NCBI RefSeq assembly: GCF_001050195.2 | Contig: NZ_DF967965.1 | Coordinates: 852,566-916,565, forward strand | Origin: Anaerolinea thermolimosa | GTDB taxonomy: Bacteria > Chloroflexota > Anaerolineae > Anaerolineales > Anaerolineaceae | Direction of reading: 5' to 3' | DNA length: 64,000 nt | Shown: positions 32,584 through 43,091 of the stretch, piece by piece | Layout: the number at the start of each line of letters is the position of its first letter | How positions within the stretch are numbered: position 1 is the stretch's first letter | Translations under genes and position numbers: made by a program | Notes under the pieces: generated by a model | What the model was told of the DNA's origin: nothing | Database searches by the model: none | Seen by the model: the letters and a program-made list of their open reading frames with translations, nothing else

Positions 32584-33138
32584 TTAAATTTTTGGTAATT
32601 CGATGGATTGCTGGTACTGATATTTCCCTTTTTTATCGGCGTAGGATAATTCGCATTCTTCATCCCCTTCGAAGAACAACACCTGGGCGATTCCCTCATT
32701 GGCGTAAATTTTGGCTGGAAGGGGCGTAGTGTTAGAGATCTCCAGGGTAACGAATCCTTCCCATTCTGGCTCGAAGGGGGTCACATTAACAATGATGCCG
32801 CATCGGGCATACGTGGACTTGCCCACACAAAGCGTGAGTACGCCGCGAGGAATGCGGAAATACTCCACCGTGCGGGCCAGCGCGAACGAGTTGGGGGGAA
32901 TGACGCATATTGGGCCTTTGAAATCAACCATGGAGGCGGGGTCAAACTTCTTCGGATCCACTACAGCGGAATATACATTGGTAAAGATTTTGAATTCATC
33001 TGCGACGCGAATATCATAACCGTATGAGGAGACCCCGAAGGAGATGACCCCGTCCCGTACCTGGTGATCGACGAACGGCTCGATCATTCGTTGCTCCAGC
33101 GCCATTTTTCGTATCCAGTGATCAGGTTTAATGCCCAT
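32584..33138 (-). CDS. dcd: dCTP deaminase
   Basis: Deaminates dCTP to dUTP for thymidylate supply (184 residues, normal length). Motifs are the [20 protein letters not shown] nucleotide-binding strand, [15 protein letters not shown], and [18 protein letters not shown] with the catalytic Glu. AGGGG lies ten bases before the ATG. Single gene; the upstream gap of 31 bases separates it from the CapA-like gene, which runs in the same direction, so they may share a transcript. Confidence 0.95.
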   Translation of the reverse strand: MGIKPDHWIRKMALEQRMIEPFVDHQVRDGVISFGVSSYGYDIRVADEFKIFTNVYSAVVDPKKFDPASMVDFKGPICVIPPNSFALARTVEYFRIPRGVLTLCVGKSTYARCGIIVNVTPFEPEWEGFVTLEISNTTPLPAKIYANEGIAQVLFFEGDEECELSYADKKGKYQYQQSIELPKI

Positions 33139-33169
33139 AAAACAGCCCCTTATCTTTCAAGAATTCGGT

Positions 33170-34843
33170 TTATTTTACCTGAGAATCGCGCACCCACCCG
33201 CTGGCAGCAAAGATTGTTTGCAAGAGAGAAGCTCTTTCTGCCGGAGTCATGGGGCGGGAGCGGGCGTAATCGACGAATCGAATGGTGAGGATCTCGATGC
33301 TTATCAGTCGCCCGTCAAAAAACACGTATCGGTCGATGAATGCCTGATCAGTGCCCTGCTGGCTGTATACCTGGTCAAAAAACAGGTTTCCTAACCCGTA
33401 ATGCAGGAAGGCGTCGCCTGCAAATTCCATGGCCTGTGGCTGATGAGCCTGGCTTCCGCTGACGATCACCGCTCCGGCCCGGGCAGCGCGCCGAAAATCT
33501 TCCTGCAGAGCTGGCCTGGCTTTATATTCGTAATATTCCTGGTGCTGGAAGGTTATGATGGGGAGATAGCCTTTGGCTTTGACGTCAAGAATCGCTGGCT
33601 CGAGCCAGTTCCAGTCGCAATGGATAGCCCCTGGAGAGTCTGGCCCGGCGGTGGCATAGGCTTTTTCCTTGGCATTGCATCCCAGAAAGGCGATTCGGTT
33701 GCCGTTAACCTCGAAGAGGGCCGGGCGCTGGGCGAGGGATTCATTTTCTCCTCCGCCGTAAACCTGCCATCCGCGCTGGCGGTAGAGTTGCAGGGTGTAT
33801 AGCATGGCCGGTTTACCCCAGTCCGCAAAGTGATCGCCTGCCAGGTCAATCACATCGGTGCCGATGTCTTCCAATAATTGAATGGTGCGTGGCTGGCTAC
33901 AAAAGGCCAATCCCTGCCAGTTGTTGGGATTGGGACAATTTTCTGCGAAGGCAACTTCGTTGCTGATATGCAAAATATCTGCCTGCTGGAGCCAGGGAAG
34001 GATGTCCCGGGCGGGGTAATCCATTCCAAATTGTCCCATCAGCGCGGCAGTTCCTCTCACCAGGGCTGTCACACCGGTGAGCACCACAGTGGCCATTTTT
34101 GAGGTTGGCCGGTTGGTCGGTGGAAGAAGGGGCTGGTCTGAAGCGGCCCCGCAACACCGTTCGAGTTCGCCAATGAGCGCGGAGTCACCCTCAAACCCAA
34201 GAGACACAGTGAGGGGATATTGATCGGGGCGAAAGTCTTTGTGCAGTGGGTTCTGCCCGTCGACGGCGATGACTTTCCATCGTGGCTGGAGTTCTTCAAA
34301 TGGCAGGATGGCCCAGGCTGACTGCTGATCCCAGGCGCTCTGAAGAAGCTCACCTGACGGGATGATTTTGACACCGGGTGAGGGCTTTCCCCAGAGTGCC
34401 TCCAGAAGAGTGAGGGTTTCGGGGGAGACAAGCAGGGTAGTGGGGCCACCTTCAGGGATGCTCCCGTCGGTCCAGAGGTCGAGCAGGGACTGGAAAGAGA
34501 GTTGATCAGCAACGGTCGGAAAGGGCGCTACCAGGACATAGACCCATTGAGCAAGCGGGTGGAGGGTTGAAACTGTGAGGGTAATTTCAGCATGTTGAGG
34601 TGAAGAAGTCAATTCCCAGCCAGGGGGGAGGTGGATGGACTCAAGGATCGAAGGGGGAAGGCCGGGCGAGACCCTCAGGGAATGAGCAGATGGAGAGGGA
34701 GTGGACAGTAAGGCAGGTGTTTCAACCAGGGTGGGCTCAGGGGCAGAGGGGGAGATACTGCCTGTGGGGGTTGGGAAGGGTTGGCACCCACCCCAGAGCA
34801 CGCTCAGAAGGAGGAGGCAGCAGATCATTCGCGCACGAATCAT
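33170..34843 (-). CDS. CapA-like lipoprotein with an N-terminal binding-protein-like domain
   Basis: A 557-residue exported lipoprotein: hydrophobic signal (residues 6-18) and lipobox LWGGC with Cys20, followed by a Pro/Ser/Thr-rich linker. Residues of about 80-240 resemble half of a substrate-binding protein (VAPFPTVADQLSF, then a VSPETLTLL segment). From about 260 follows the CapA/poly-gamma-glutamate-synthesis domain, a metallophosphatase-like fold, with LTGVTALVRG, ISNEVAFAE, DVIDLAGDHFADWG, FLGCNAKEKA and GSQAHQPQAMEF. CapA proteins are membrane-anchored, but no capB/capC is nearby. The true role is unknown. Confidence 0.75.
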   Translation of the reverse strand: MIRARMICCLLLLSVLWGGCQPFPTPTGSISPSAPEPTLVETPALLSTPSPSAHSLRVSPGLPPSILESIHLPPGWELTSSPQHAEITLTVSTLHPLAQWVYVLVAPFPTVADQLSFQSLLDLWTDGSIPEGGPTTLLVSPETLTLLEALWGKPSPGVKIIPSGELLQSAWDQQSAWAILPFEELQPRWKVIAVDGQNPLHKDFRPDQYPLTVSLGFEGDSALIGELERCCGAASDQPLLPPTNRPTSKMATVVLTGVTALVRGTAALMGQFGMDYPARDILPWLQQADILHISNEVAFAENCPNPNNWQGLAFCSQPRTIQLLEDIGTDVIDLAGDHFADWGKPAMLYTLQLYRQRGWQVYGGGENESLAQRPALFEVNGNRIAFLGCNAKEKAYATAGPDSPGAIHCDWNWLEPAILDVKAKGYLPIITFQHQEYYEYKARPALQEDFRRAARAGAVIVSGSQAHQPQAMEFAGDAFLHYGLGNLFFDQVYSQQGTDQAFIDRYVFFDGRLISIEILTIRFVDYARSRPMTPAERASLLQTIFAASGWVRDSQVK

Positions 34844-34888
34844 AAGTTGTTGCCCCGAAGACGCGTCCCCGTTTCGAATGGGAAGATT

Positions 34889-36430
34889 TCAGAGTTCCAG
34901 CCCGCCTCGCTCCGTCAGGACGCGGCGCATTTGCTCATCCAGATCGGCGGCCCGTTCTTCAAGCGTTCGAATTTCAGCGATGAAGGCATTTACACTGGCC
35001 GGGTCATCCAGATTCTTGCAGTTGATGCGCACATTCAATCCGGCGGCATGGAGGGCTGCGCGTGCCAGTGCTGCTGCGCTTCCAGCATCAGAGATGGCGT
35101 TCAGATTGCCTGCTCCGGCAGCTTCCACTGCCAGCCCGAGCACTTCCAGTGCCAGCCGGGCTACTTTGAGAGGCACCAGAATAGCTCCCCTGGTGGCATC
35201 CTGAAGGGCCTGATGGCGGGCCTGCTCCTGTTCGGGTGTGTCCTTGGGAAGACGATTAGCGGTCAGATAGGCCTGGAAGGCCGCAGCATCTTCCTCGATG
35301 GCAGCCGTCAATTGCTGGCGCAGATTCTCTGCCTGCTCAATCAGGCTCCACATTTGAGTTTCTACGGCAGCGTATTTCTTTTTTCCAACCGTCAATCGGG
35401 CGACCATGGCCACCAGGGCAGCGGCAGCCGCTGCGCTAAAGGCCGCCGCCGAACCCCCTCCCGGGGTGGGTGTGGCGCGCGCCAGATCATCCAGAAAACT
35501 GCTCTGGCTGGCAGACGAGGGAGGTGGGGTGTCTGCAATTTGCGCCATGCGGTGTTCGAGCACCTGCTCTGGCTCGAATTGATCCAGCTGTAAATACCAG
35601 ACAGCCGAATCGATCAGGGCTTCCTGAGGGATTAACCCAACCAGCTCACTGTGATGAATGCCTACCCCGTATCGCTCAGCCTCCCGGCGGATCATCTCGA
35701 CCACCCGGTGCACCGGCGTCTGGCGGAAGTTTGTTAAATTCATGGATACCTGGGCGCGGCCTTCCACGAGGACGCCCATGGCTTTAACAAAGCGTAATCC
35801 GCCATTAGAGAACCGCACAGCGCGGGCAATCTTATTTGCAATGGCTACATCACCGGTGGTGAGGTACACATTGAAGGCGATGAGGGGTTGGCGGGCACCG
35901 ATAACCGTTGCCCCGGCAGGGCCGATGGCCGAGGGGCCATAATCGGGTTTGCGGTCAGGATGGGTTGCGATCTCTTCTTTTAGGGCCTCGTATTCACCCC
36001 TGCGGATATCCTCCAGGTTTTTTCGGGAAGGAGATGTAGCCGCTTCTTCGTATAGGTAAACGGGGATGTGGAGCGTTTCTCCCACGCGTTGACCAAGCCG
36101 GCGTGCCATTTCAACGCATTCCTGCATGGTAATGTCACGGATAGGCACGAAAGGAACGACATCGGTGGCACCAATACGCGGGTGTTCGCCAGTATGATGA
36201 TTAAGGTCAATTAATCGGGCTGCCTGTTCAATGGCTCGGAAGGCGGCCTCTTTGATGGCCTGAGGTGGGCCGATCATCGTGATCACCGTGCGGTTATGAT
36301 CCAGGTCGGAATGACGATCGAGGACGCTGACCTGTGGAACCGAGGTGATAGCCTGAAGGATCGATTCGATGACTTCGGGGCGGCGAGCTTCAGAGAAATT
36401 GGGGATACACTCAACGAGTGGGGTAGACAT
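34889..36430 (-). CDS. ftcD: bifunctional glutamate formimidoyltransferase / formimidotetrahydrofolate cyclodeaminase
   Basis: Residues 1 to about 300 are the formiminotransferase (VECIPNFSEARR; DLNHHTGEHPRIGATDVVPFVP with its catalytic His; FNVYLTT). After a short linker, residues about 310-513 are the cyclodeaminase (TPTPGGGSAAAFSAAAAAALVAMV). The two-domain order is that of the mammalian enzyme. It moves the formimino group from formiminoglutamate to tetrahydrofolate and yields 5,10-methenyl-THF plus ammonia. No histidine-degradation genes are in the window, so its formimino donor is uncertain; it would feed one-carbon units usable by PurN and PurH. Confidence 0.95.
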   Translation of the reverse strand: MSTPLVECIPNFSEARRPEVIESILQAITSVPQVSVLDRHSDLDHNRTVITMIGPPQAIKEAAFRAIEQAARLIDLNHHTGEHPRIGATDVVPFVPIRDITMQECVEMARRLGQRVGETLHIPVYLYEEAATSPSRKNLEDIRRGEYEALKEEIATHPDRKPDYGPSAIGPAGATVIGARQPLIAFNVYLTTGDVAIANKIARAVRFSNGGLRFVKAMGVLVEGRAQVSMNLTNFRQTPVHRVVEMIRREAERYGVGIHHSELVGLIPQEALIDSAVWYLQLDQFEPEQVLEHRMAQIADTPPPSSASQSSFLDDLARATPTPGGGSAAAFSAAAAAALVAMVARLTVGKKKYAAVETQMWSLIEQAENLRQQLTAAIEEDAAAFQAYLTANRLPKDTPEQEQARHQALQDATRGAILVPLKVARLALEVLGLAVEAAGAGNLNAISDAGSAAALARAALHAAGLNVRINCKNLDDPASVNAFIAEIRTLEERAADLDEQMRRVLTERGGLEL

Positions 36431-36585
36431 GAGCAGAGCACCTTTCCCTGAGGGGTGATGGGGGTATTATACATCACAACCTGCCAGCTTCCTGAAGGGC
36501 AGGAGTTGCCAGAGGTGTTAAAATAGTATCAAGGATGGGTGTACATCCGTTGGAGAGAGGATCTCTCCAGGAAGGATACAGGCCT

Positions 36586-37251
36586 ATGTGTGGGCGTTTT
36601 TCTCTGTTCCTGGACGCTGAGACGCTTCAGCGAGAATTCAACCTGACGGCGATACCGGCGGACTACTTTCCCAGATATAACATTGCGCCGGGGGCGTCCC
36701 TGCTGGTGGTGACAGATGCTCAGGCACGCCAGGCTGAGTGGATGCGCTGGGGATTGATTCCATCCTGGGCTAAAGATCCCACGATCGGGAATCGGATGAT
36801 CAATGCCAGGGCAGAGACCCTGTTAGAAAAGCCGGCTTTTCGGAATGCGTTTCGGCGCCGCCGCTGCCTGATCCTGGGGGATGGTTTCTTCGAGTGGAAA
36901 CGAGCTGATGGAAAAATGGCCACGCCGTATTATTTTCGACTGGCAGATGGCCGACCCTTTGCCTTTGCTGGCCTGTGGGAATCCTGGCGTTCACCGGAGG
37001 GGGAAGATGTGCGTACCTGTACGATCATTACCTGTGAACCCAATGCGTTGATTGCTTCGATTCATAACCGCATGCCGGTGATTCTCCCACCGGAGCGATG
37101 TTATGCCTGGCTGGAAGATTGGGAGGCTGAGGTGCTTCAGGCTTTCCTTAAACCCCTGGAAGCTGACCGGTTGACTTTCTATGAAGTTTCGAAGGCAGTC
37201 AACCACCCTGAAAATGATCAACCGGAGATCATCTTACCGGTGGCGAGGTGA
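36586..37251 (+). CDS. yedK: SRAP-domain protein (YedK/HMCES-like abasic-site cross-linker)
   Basis: A 221-residue SRAP protein. Start ATG 36586 places Cys at position 2 (MCGRF), the residue that forms a thiazolidine link with abasic DNA once Met is removed. NRMINARAET, GFFEWK and SIHNRMPVIL carry the other conserved Asn, Glu and His residues. GAAGGA lies well upstream; in-frame codons before it would bury the catalytic Cys. Known function: shielding abasic sites in single-stranded DNA during replication. An 8-bp hairpin (36551-36569) lies just upstream of the ribosome site. Confidence 0.93.
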   Translation: MCGRFSLFLDAETLQREFNLTAIPADYFPRYNIAPGASLLVVTDAQARQAEWMRWGLIPSWAKDPTIGNRMINARAETLLEKPAFRNAFRRRRCLILGDGFFEWKRADGKMATPYYFRLADGRPFAFAGLWESWRSPEGEDVRTCTIITCEPNALIASIHNRMPVILPPERCYAWLEDWEAEVLQAFLKPLEADRLTFYEVSKAVNHPENDQPEIILPVAR

Positions 37252-37290
37252 CACCTTGAATGGGGGCATGAGATTGTTGATTGATGGGGT

Positions 37291-40200
37291 ATGTCGGTAA
37301 AAATTAAAACTTCCCTGCTGACCATGATTACCCTGCTCGTAATGGGAGCAGGGGTGTTTCTCATGTCTCAGGATATTCTACTGGCTCATTTTGCTCAGCT
37401 GGAAAGAACGATCCATTACAAGGATGTCAGCCAGATCGTGAAAAGCGTGGATCGGATTTACAGCGAAATAGGAAGCCTGGCGGTAGACTGGGCCTACTGG
37501 GATAGCACCGATGCCTACCTGAGAGGGCAAAACCCTGCTTTTCCCGAAGAGAACCTTATGCCCGCGGTTTATTCCAGCCTGGGGATCGATCTTGTAGCTC
37601 TGGGGGGGGTTGATGGTAAGGTGTTGTTTGCCGAGCGTTATGATCGCACCTCAGGAAAGGTCAACCAGGCCACAGCAGTGATAGAACCATTGTTCATGCC
37701 AGAAACCGCGTTCTGGAAAACCCTCTCTGAAAGTGGTGCAGCGAATAGTTTTGTTCAGATTGACGGGCGATCTTATTTTGTGACTGCGCGTAAGGTCTAC
37801 CCAACCAGTGCTACAGGAGATTCAGCTGGTTTTCTGGTGTTTGGAAGGGCGTTGGATGAAAACGTGCTGGACACGCTCCGGGTGGAGACCGGAATCGAAA
37901 CGATATCTTATTACCCGATTTCCAGCCTTCCCGAGGAGTTACGACCGTACCTGTCTCAATTGAAGGAAGATCAATCTCTTTTTCTGGACTCTTCCAGTGA
38001 GGACAGTTTGCTGGGAATTGTCCCTCTCAGAGGTCTGGATGGGGAACTGACAGGGCTTCTGGTCAGCCAGATGGCACGAGACGTTTATCGTGAGGGGCAG
38101 GTAGCCACGCGTTATTTACTGTATGGTTTGATTTTGATCGGAGCAGTTGCGCTGTTAGCCAATTTGCTCGTATCTAACTATATGCTGTTTCGGCCGCTGG
38201 AAATTCTCGCAGGCCGGGTAAGGGAAGCCGGAAACCTTCAGGAGCAGATCCAGGTGCTGGCACAGAATCCGATTGAACTGGAGACGCTCAACGAGCCACT
38301 GCAGACCGTTCTCCAGAAGGCACAAGAGGCACATCAGGAGAGCCGTAATCGTCAGGAGCTTTACACCCATCTCTTTGAACAGGCCCGGGAGGGGTTCGCT
38401 ATTCTGGACGGGCAAGGGCTAACCATTCTTGAGGGAAATGAAGTATTTACCCGAATGCTTGGTTGGAACCGGAGCCAGAGCGAATCTGTCACCCTGATTG
38501 ACCTTCTTTCTGGAATGGTGAATGAGGAGACCCTGAGCCGCGTTCGCTCAGTAATAGGAAAGGTCGCCGAAGAGAATGCCAGTGAGCAGTCGATCGAGGT
38601 GTGGCTTAAAGGCGGAGGGCAGGTCTTTGATGTCAGCTTCAGTCCGATTCAAATTGAGGGGAACCGGTTCTTTTATGTTCTTCTTCGAGATATTCGAGAG
38701 AGAAAACAACTCGAGCAGTCTCTGAAGGATCGACTACGAGAAACCACCTTACTCAATCAGATTGTTGCCGTAACCACCTCGAATCTGGAACCGATCACGG
38801 TTTTTGCTACAGTTTGCCGGGAACTGGCAGTGAACCTGGGGTTGCCTCAGTCGGCGCTGGCTCTGTTGAATGAGTCGCGCTCGGCGCTGGAAATCGTAGC
38901 GGAATATTCTTCGCAAACCATACCATCGATCATCGGGAAAGTGATTTCGCTGAATGATCGCCTGTTTGAACTGGCTACGAGTCATGCAGAACCCTACCAG
39001 GTTCATCCCGGGGAAGAAAGTGCCTTTTCGCGCGCTTTTCGTCCGATTCTGGAAAGCCGCGGTACACGTTCGGCGTTGCTGGTTCCGCTTATCGTGCGCG
39101 AAGAGGTGATCGGCTGGCTGGGGCTGGAAGACCGTAGAGAGAGGGTTTTCTCGCCGGAAGAAATACGTCTTGCTCAGAGTATGGCCCTTGCAGCCAGCCG
39201 GGCGTTTGAAGTGACCTCACTTTATCACGATTTGCAAAGAGAGCTTGAGAAACGCCAGCAAGCCGAGGAAGACCTTGACCGACGGAAACGGTATCTTGAG
39301 GCTCTGGTGCAGGTTCTCTTTGATCTGTTGAGTCTGGAAAACAGCGCGGGTCTGTATGATATTGTGCTGCCGATGCTTGGCGAAACAACCCGGGCTGACC
39401 GGGTCAGTGTGTTTGAACTATTCCAAAGCGCGGATCGAGGTCCTTATTTCCGGCGAATGGGAGGCTGGGTATCTGGCGCATCTGGTGATCATCTTTCTTT
39501 CACGCCGCAGGAAAATTTGCTTCTTTCGGGCGAATTAATGGATATTCTGCCAGAATTGGAAAAAGGGCAACCTGTTGCCAGGCTCACTGAGGATTTACCT
39601 CCCGCGTTGAAGGAGCGCCTGGAAGCGCATGGGTTCAGATCGGCTTTCATTCTGCCCATGTTTTTCAAAGACCAGCTTGGGGGGATCATACTGTTTGATT
39701 CCTTTGAGGAAAAAATAACCGGAGATGCTCTGGAAGTGGCGCTTCTTCAGGTTGCCGTTGCCTCCATGGCAATGACTCGGGAGCGGATTCAGGTCAATGA
39801 AGCCATGCGAGCGAGTGAAGGGCATTACCGCCTGGTGGTTGAAAATGCCCGGGATGTAATCTTCCAGATTGATCTGACCGGGCGTTTCACCTTCTTGAAC
39901 CCGGCGTGGGAGACAGTAACCGGTTTGAAGGTAGAAGATGCCATTGGGCTGCCGTTCTGGAAGGTTGTACCCGAGGGAATGCTTCGGGAACTGGGGGCCG
40001 GGTTCCGCATTTTAAGGGAGAAAGTAACGGACCGATATCACCAGACAATCACCATCTCCAATATTTATGGGAAAACCGTCTGGCTGGACATGCATATCCG
40101 GCTGGTGCCCGATGTGAGCGGCGAGGGTGAAATGATCGCCGGTACGATGGTGGATATCACATCCTACAAACGCATGGAGTACATCCTGCGGCGAAACGAA

Positions 40201-42747
40201 GAGGCATTGCGTTCGCTTTATGACATCACTTCCTCCCTCTCGTTGTCCATGGAAAATAAATTAGACCATCTATTAAGGCTGGGAACGCAGACTTTTGACA
40301 TGGAACGAGGGTATCTTGGGCAGGTTCAGGGGGATGTGGTCTTTTTAAGAAATGTTTATCCGCCCGATGATGAGGCAATTAAGCAGAGGGTTGATATTCA
40401 GCGTACTTTTGCCCGTGAAACCTTACGCGCCAATGAACCTGTTGGCATCGAGAATGTGGCATCTTCTGACTGGGCAGACCACGAGGCATTTGTATCCAAC
40501 CGGATTCAATCGTTTATTGGCACACCCGTTCTGGTTGGAAAAGAACTTTATGGGGTGATTGCCTTCTACAGTAGCCAGCCGCGGCAGGGTTCCTTCTCGC
40601 TGGCAGATAAAGAGTTCATCCGGTTAATGGCTCAATGGATCGGCTCTGAATTTGAGCGCGAGAGGTACACCGCTCAATTGAGAGCCTATAACGAAGAAAT
40701 TGCACAGAAGAGCTTGGAACTGGCCGAAGCCCGAGACCAGGCCCTGGAGGCATCGCGCTTAAAATCAGAATTCCTGGCGACGATGAGCCATGAGATCCGC
40801 ACACCCCTGAATGCCGTCATTGGGATGGCAGAGTTATTGATGGAAACCCATCTGGACGACGAACAGAGTGATTTTGTACGTATCATTCGCGATTCGGGCC
40901 GTGGATTGCTGGGAATTATTAATGATATTCTGGATTTTTCCAAAATTGAAGCTGGCCGGATGAGCCTGGAAATGGTTCCTTTTGAGCTCCTTCCACTGGT
41001 GGAAGGTGTGCTGGAAATGTTTGCGCAGGCGGCGCAAGAAAAGAAAATCGGGCTGATGGGATACGTTTCGCCAGAGATTCCATCCATATTAATAGGAGAT
41101 CCGCTCCGGTTGCGCCAGATTTTAACCAACCTGGTCAGTAACGGGGTTAAGTTCACCGAGAATGGTGAAGTGGTAGTGCGGGTTGACCTGGTCAGCCGGG
41201 AAGATGGGCACGTCCGTTTACGGTTTAAAGTAAGTGATACAGGGATTGGTCTTTCAGAAGTCGCTCGAAGAAGGCTATTTACTCCCTTTACTCAGGCAGA
41301 TGGGAGCACAACCCGGAAATATGGCGGAACCGGCCTGGGATTGGTGATCTCAAAGCGCCTGGTGGAATTAATGGGGGGAGAAATCGATGTAAAAAGTGTT
41401 GAAGGGGTCGGTTCGGTTTTTCAGTTTACGATTGGGTTGCACACCTCATCCGAGCCGACTACACCCTCCCGGCAATATCAAGCTGGAATGAGAGGGGTGC
41501 ATTGCCTGATACTTTCTGAGGATCCTGCCTTACGACGAATTCTGTGTGCATTTCTCCGTTCCCAGGGAATAGGAAGGATCGTTGAGATCTGGGATAATCT
41601 GACTCTGGAAAAAACCTTACAAATTGAGGGTGATGGCCACGAAGGCTCTCATTTCTTGATCTGTGATCTCGACTCTGAAAATCTTCATCTCGAAGAGCCA
41701 ATTTTGACTTTTCGGCGGCAAGCCCCTCAAAACCGGGTCTTTATCCTCTACCTGGCGGGGTTCTCGAAGCGCGATCAGGCAGAGCGTCTGGCAGCTTACC
41801 CGGGTGCGGCTTATTTACTCAAACCCATCAAACAATCAGCTTTTACCGGGCTTCTGGTAGAGGTATTTGGCGAGGGCCAAGGCCAGAAACCTGCCGTACC
41901 TCAGCCCGTTGAAAAGGAAGTTCGGGCAGAAGTGGCTTCTGTTGAATCTACAGTAATACAGATTGGCGAGGGGGTGATCTTGCTTGCAGAAGACAATCCG
42001 GCCAATCAACGCCTGGCTACGGTGCAGTTAAAGAGGTTGGGATACGAGGTGGATCTGGTCACCAACGGAGCGCAGGCCCTGGAAGCGTATGAGCTGTATC
42101 CGGATCGATACGCTGTTATTCTGATGGACTGCCAGATGCCAGTGATGGATGGTTTTGAGGCCACGCGGCGGATTCGGGTTTTAGAGGAGGCCACTCACCG
42201 ACATATTCCCATTGTGGCTATGACGGCCAATGCCATGCAGGGCGACCGCGAGGCATGTTTGGCGGCTGGAATGGATGATTACATCAGTAAGCCAGTGTCA
42301 CTGGATAGCCTCCGTAATATTCTGAGCCAATTATGCGAAGCAGTGTCAACAAAAACCGGGAATTTGCCAGGTTTGCAAAGCGAGAAAACTGTTTCCTACA
42401 ATCCGATTGATCCAAGTGTGATCCAGGGGTTGCGTGAATTGCAGGAGGAGGACGAACCTGATTTTCTCACCGAGCTGATTGATATCTATCTTGAGGATGC
42501 GGCGGTGCTTGTCTCGGAAATTGAGGAAAAAACCCGGAGCGGTGATCTGGGTGGGGTTCGACAGGCCGCGCATACCCTCAAGGGCAGCAGTGGAAATCTG
42601 GGAGCGCTGGTACTCTCAAAAATTTGTTACGAAATGGAGCTTTGTGCAAAGAATGGTGATCTCGCCGGAGCGCAGAAGGTGCTGCCGCGCCTGGTGGAGG
42701 AATTCGAAATGGTGACCACTCAGCTGCGTAAGGAGAGGAAGATATAA
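37291..42747 (+). CDS. hybrid sensor histidine kinase (CHASE4-PAS/GAF-HisKA-HATPase-REC-REC-Hpt)
   Basis: An 1818-residue membrane-bound hybrid kinase. A first membrane helix (about 8-27) and a second (about 275-295) flank a CHASE4-type sensor ([13 protein letters not shown]). Then come PAS and GAF modules (PAS near 360-475, GAF near 490-650, GAF near 680-840, PAS near 850-965, GAF near 980-1130). HisKA carries His1167 in [12 protein letters not shown]; the ATPase has [16 protein letters not shown] and GGTGLGL. A first receiver (about 1410-1530) is divergent; the second has Asp1613 in [11 protein letters not shown]. The C-terminal Hpt has His1761 in [10 protein letters not shown]. All phosphorelay steps are thus in one chain. 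The signal and the output regulator are unknown. Confidence 0.92.
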   Translation: MSVKIKTSLLTMITLLVMGAGVFLMSQDILLAHFAQLERTIHYKDVSQIVKSVDRIYSEIGSLAVDWAYWDSTDAYLRGQNPAFPEENLMPAVYSSLGIDLVALGGVDGKVLFAERYDRTSGKVNQATAVIEPLFMPETAFWKTLSESGAANSFVQIDGRSYFVTARKVYPTSATGDSAGFLVFGRALDENVLDTLRVETGIETISYYPISSLPEELRPYLSQLKEDQSLFLDSSSEDSLLGIVPLRGLDGELTGLLVSQMARDVYREGQVATRYLLYGLILIGAVALLANLLVSNYMLFRPLEILAGRVREAGNLQEQIQVLAQNPIELETLNEPLQTVLQKAQEAHQESRNRQELYTHLFEQAREGFAILDGQGLTILEGNEVFTRMLGWNRSQSESVTLIDLLSGMVNEETLSRVRSVIGKVAEENASEQSIEVWLKGGGQVFDVSFSPIQIEGNRFFYVLLRDIRERKQLEQSLKDRLRETTLLNQIVAVTTSNLEPITVFATVCRELAVNLGLPQSALALLNESRSALEIVAEYSSQTIPSIIGKVISLNDRLFELATSHAEPYQVHPGEESAFSRAFRPILESRGTRSALLVPLIVREEVIGWLGLEDRRERVFSPEEIRLAQSMALAASRAFEVTSLYHDLQRELEKRQQAEEDLDRRKRYLEALVQVLFDLLSLENSAGLYDIVLPMLGETTRADRVSVFELFQSADRGPYFRRMGGWVSGASGDHLSFTPQENLLLSGELMDILPELEKGQPVARLTEDLPPALKERLEAHGFRSAFILPMFFKDQLGGIILFDSFEEKITGDALEVALLQVAVASMAMTRERIQVNEAMRASEGHYRLVVENARDVIFQIDLTGRFTFLNPAWETVTGLKVEDAIGLPFWKVVPEGMLRELGAGFRILREKVTDRYHQTITISNIYGKTVWLDMHIRLVPDVSGEGEMIAGTMVDITSYKRMEYILRRNEEALRSLYDITSSLSLSMENKLDHLLRLGTQTFDMERGYLGQVQGDVVFLRNVYPPDDEAIKQRVDIQRTFARETLRANEPVGIENVASSDWADHEAFVSNRIQSFIGTPVLVGKELYGVIAFYSSQPRQGSFSLADKEFIRLMAQWIGSEFERERYTAQLRAYNEEIAQKSLELAEARDQALEASRLKSEFLATMSHEIRTPLNAVIGMAELLMETHLDDEQSDFVRIIRDSGRGLLGIINDILDFSKIEAGRMSLEMVPFELLPLVEGVLEMFAQAAQEKKIGLMGYVSPEIPSILIGDPLRLRQILTNLVSNGVKFTENGEVVVRVDLVSREDGHVRLRFKVSDTGIGLSEVARRRLFTPFTQADGSTTRKYGGTGLGLVISKRLVELMGGEIDVKSVEGVGSVFQFTIGLHTSSEPTTPSRQYQAGMRGVHCLILSEDPALRRILCAFLRSQGIGRIVEIWDNLTLEKTLQIEGDGHEGSHFLICDLDSENLHLEEPILTFRRQAPQNRVFILYLAGFSKRDQAERLAAYPGAAYLLKPIKQSAFTGLLVEVFGEGQGQKPAVPQPVEKEVRAEVASVESTVIQIGEGVILLAEDNPANQRLATVQLKRLGYEVDLVTNGAQALEAYELYPDRYAVILMDCQMPVMDGFEATRRIRVLEEATHRHIPIVAMTANAMQGDREACLAAGMDDYISKPVSLDSLRNILSQLCEAVSTKTGNLPGLQSEKTVSYNPIDPSVIQGLRELQEEDEPDFLTELIDIYLEDAAVLVSEIEEKTRSGDLGGVRQAAHTLKGSSGNLGALVLSKICYEMELCAKNGDLAGAQKVLPRLVEEFEMVTTQLRKERKI

Positions 42748-42765
42748 TTTTATCCTTCGGATTGC

Positions 42766-42794
42766 TTGACCAGAGAGGAAGGGTCTGGTAGAAT
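42766..42794 (+). promoter_or_regulatory. sigma70-type promoter of tRNA-Glu
   Basis: TTGACC (42766-42771) and TAGAAT (42789-42794) have 17-base spacing, and the tRNA begins ten bases after the -10 box. Confidence 0.85.
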
Positions 42795-42804
42795 CACGCT
42801 CGTT

Positions 42805-42877
42805 GCCCCCATCGTCTAGGGGACCAGGACGCAGCCCTTTCAAGGCTAAAACGGGGGTTCGAATCCCCCTGGGGGCA
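42805..42877 (+). tRNA. tRNA-Glu (anticodon TTC)
   Basis: A 73-base cloverleaf: acceptor GCCCCCA pairs with TGGGGGC, the T-arm is GGGG TTCGAAT CCCC, and the anticodon loop CTTTCAA gives TTC. CCA is not encoded. Its own promoter and terminator flank it. The closing pair of the anticodon stem is a C/A mismatch. Confidence 0.95.
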
Positions 42878-42919
42878 CAGGAGGAAAGCCGCTCGAATGG
42901 GCGGCTTTTGGGTTTAAAA
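42858..42919 (+). repeat. tRNA-Glu 3' end plus terminator, copy 1 of a tandem 62-base repeat
   Basis: This segment runs from the T-loop of tRNA-Glu through its 3' end and the downstream terminator. It recurs at 42946-43007 with only two base differences, 88 bases downstream. Confidence 0.9.
42885..42909 (+). terminator. terminator of tRNA-Glu
   Basis: AAAGCCGC (42885-42892) pairs with GCGGCTTT (42901-42908) around an eight-base loop, followed by only a short T run (part of it in the stem). Confidence 0.7.
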
Positions 42920-42945
42920 CGGTGGTCCCCAGGGAGGGGATGCTA

Positions 42946-43007
42946 TTCGAATCCCCCTGGGGGCGCAGGAGGAAAGCCGCTCGAATGGGCGGCTTTTGGG
43001 GTTAAAA
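42946..43007 (+). repeat. orphan copy of the tRNA-Glu 3' end plus terminator (copy 2)
   Basis: Repeats 42858-42919 nearly exactly, including the T-loop, the acceptor 3' strand and the hairpin (42973-42996). No 5' tRNA half precedes it; the 26 intervening bases do not fold into one. It is a duplicated tRNA tail, not a gene. Confidence 0.9.
42973..42997 (+). terminator. duplicated terminator hairpin
   Basis: Second copy of the AAAGCCGC/GCGGCTTT hairpin inside the 62-base repeat. It would back up the first terminator. Confidence 0.6.
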
Positions 43008-43091
43008 GGTCTGTAAGTGGGATGTATCAGCTCTTGATCGGTGCTGTATAATGAAATAGGGGGTCATCCTCTCTTCAAAAAGGAGGTGGAT

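Noticed and set aside
33170..34843. Poly-gamma-glutamate capsule synthesis locus
   Set aside because: Only a CapA-like domain is present, without CapB or CapC, and it is joined to another domain.
42858..43007. The 62-base repeat pair as a minimal CRISPR array
   Set aside because: Only two copies exist, the unit is tRNA sequence plus a terminator, and no cas gene is near. It is a tRNA-end duplication.
42920..43007. A second tRNA-Glu gene
   Set aside because: Only the T-loop and acceptor 3' strand are present; no D-arm, anticodon arm or 5' acceptor strand can be found in the preceding bases.
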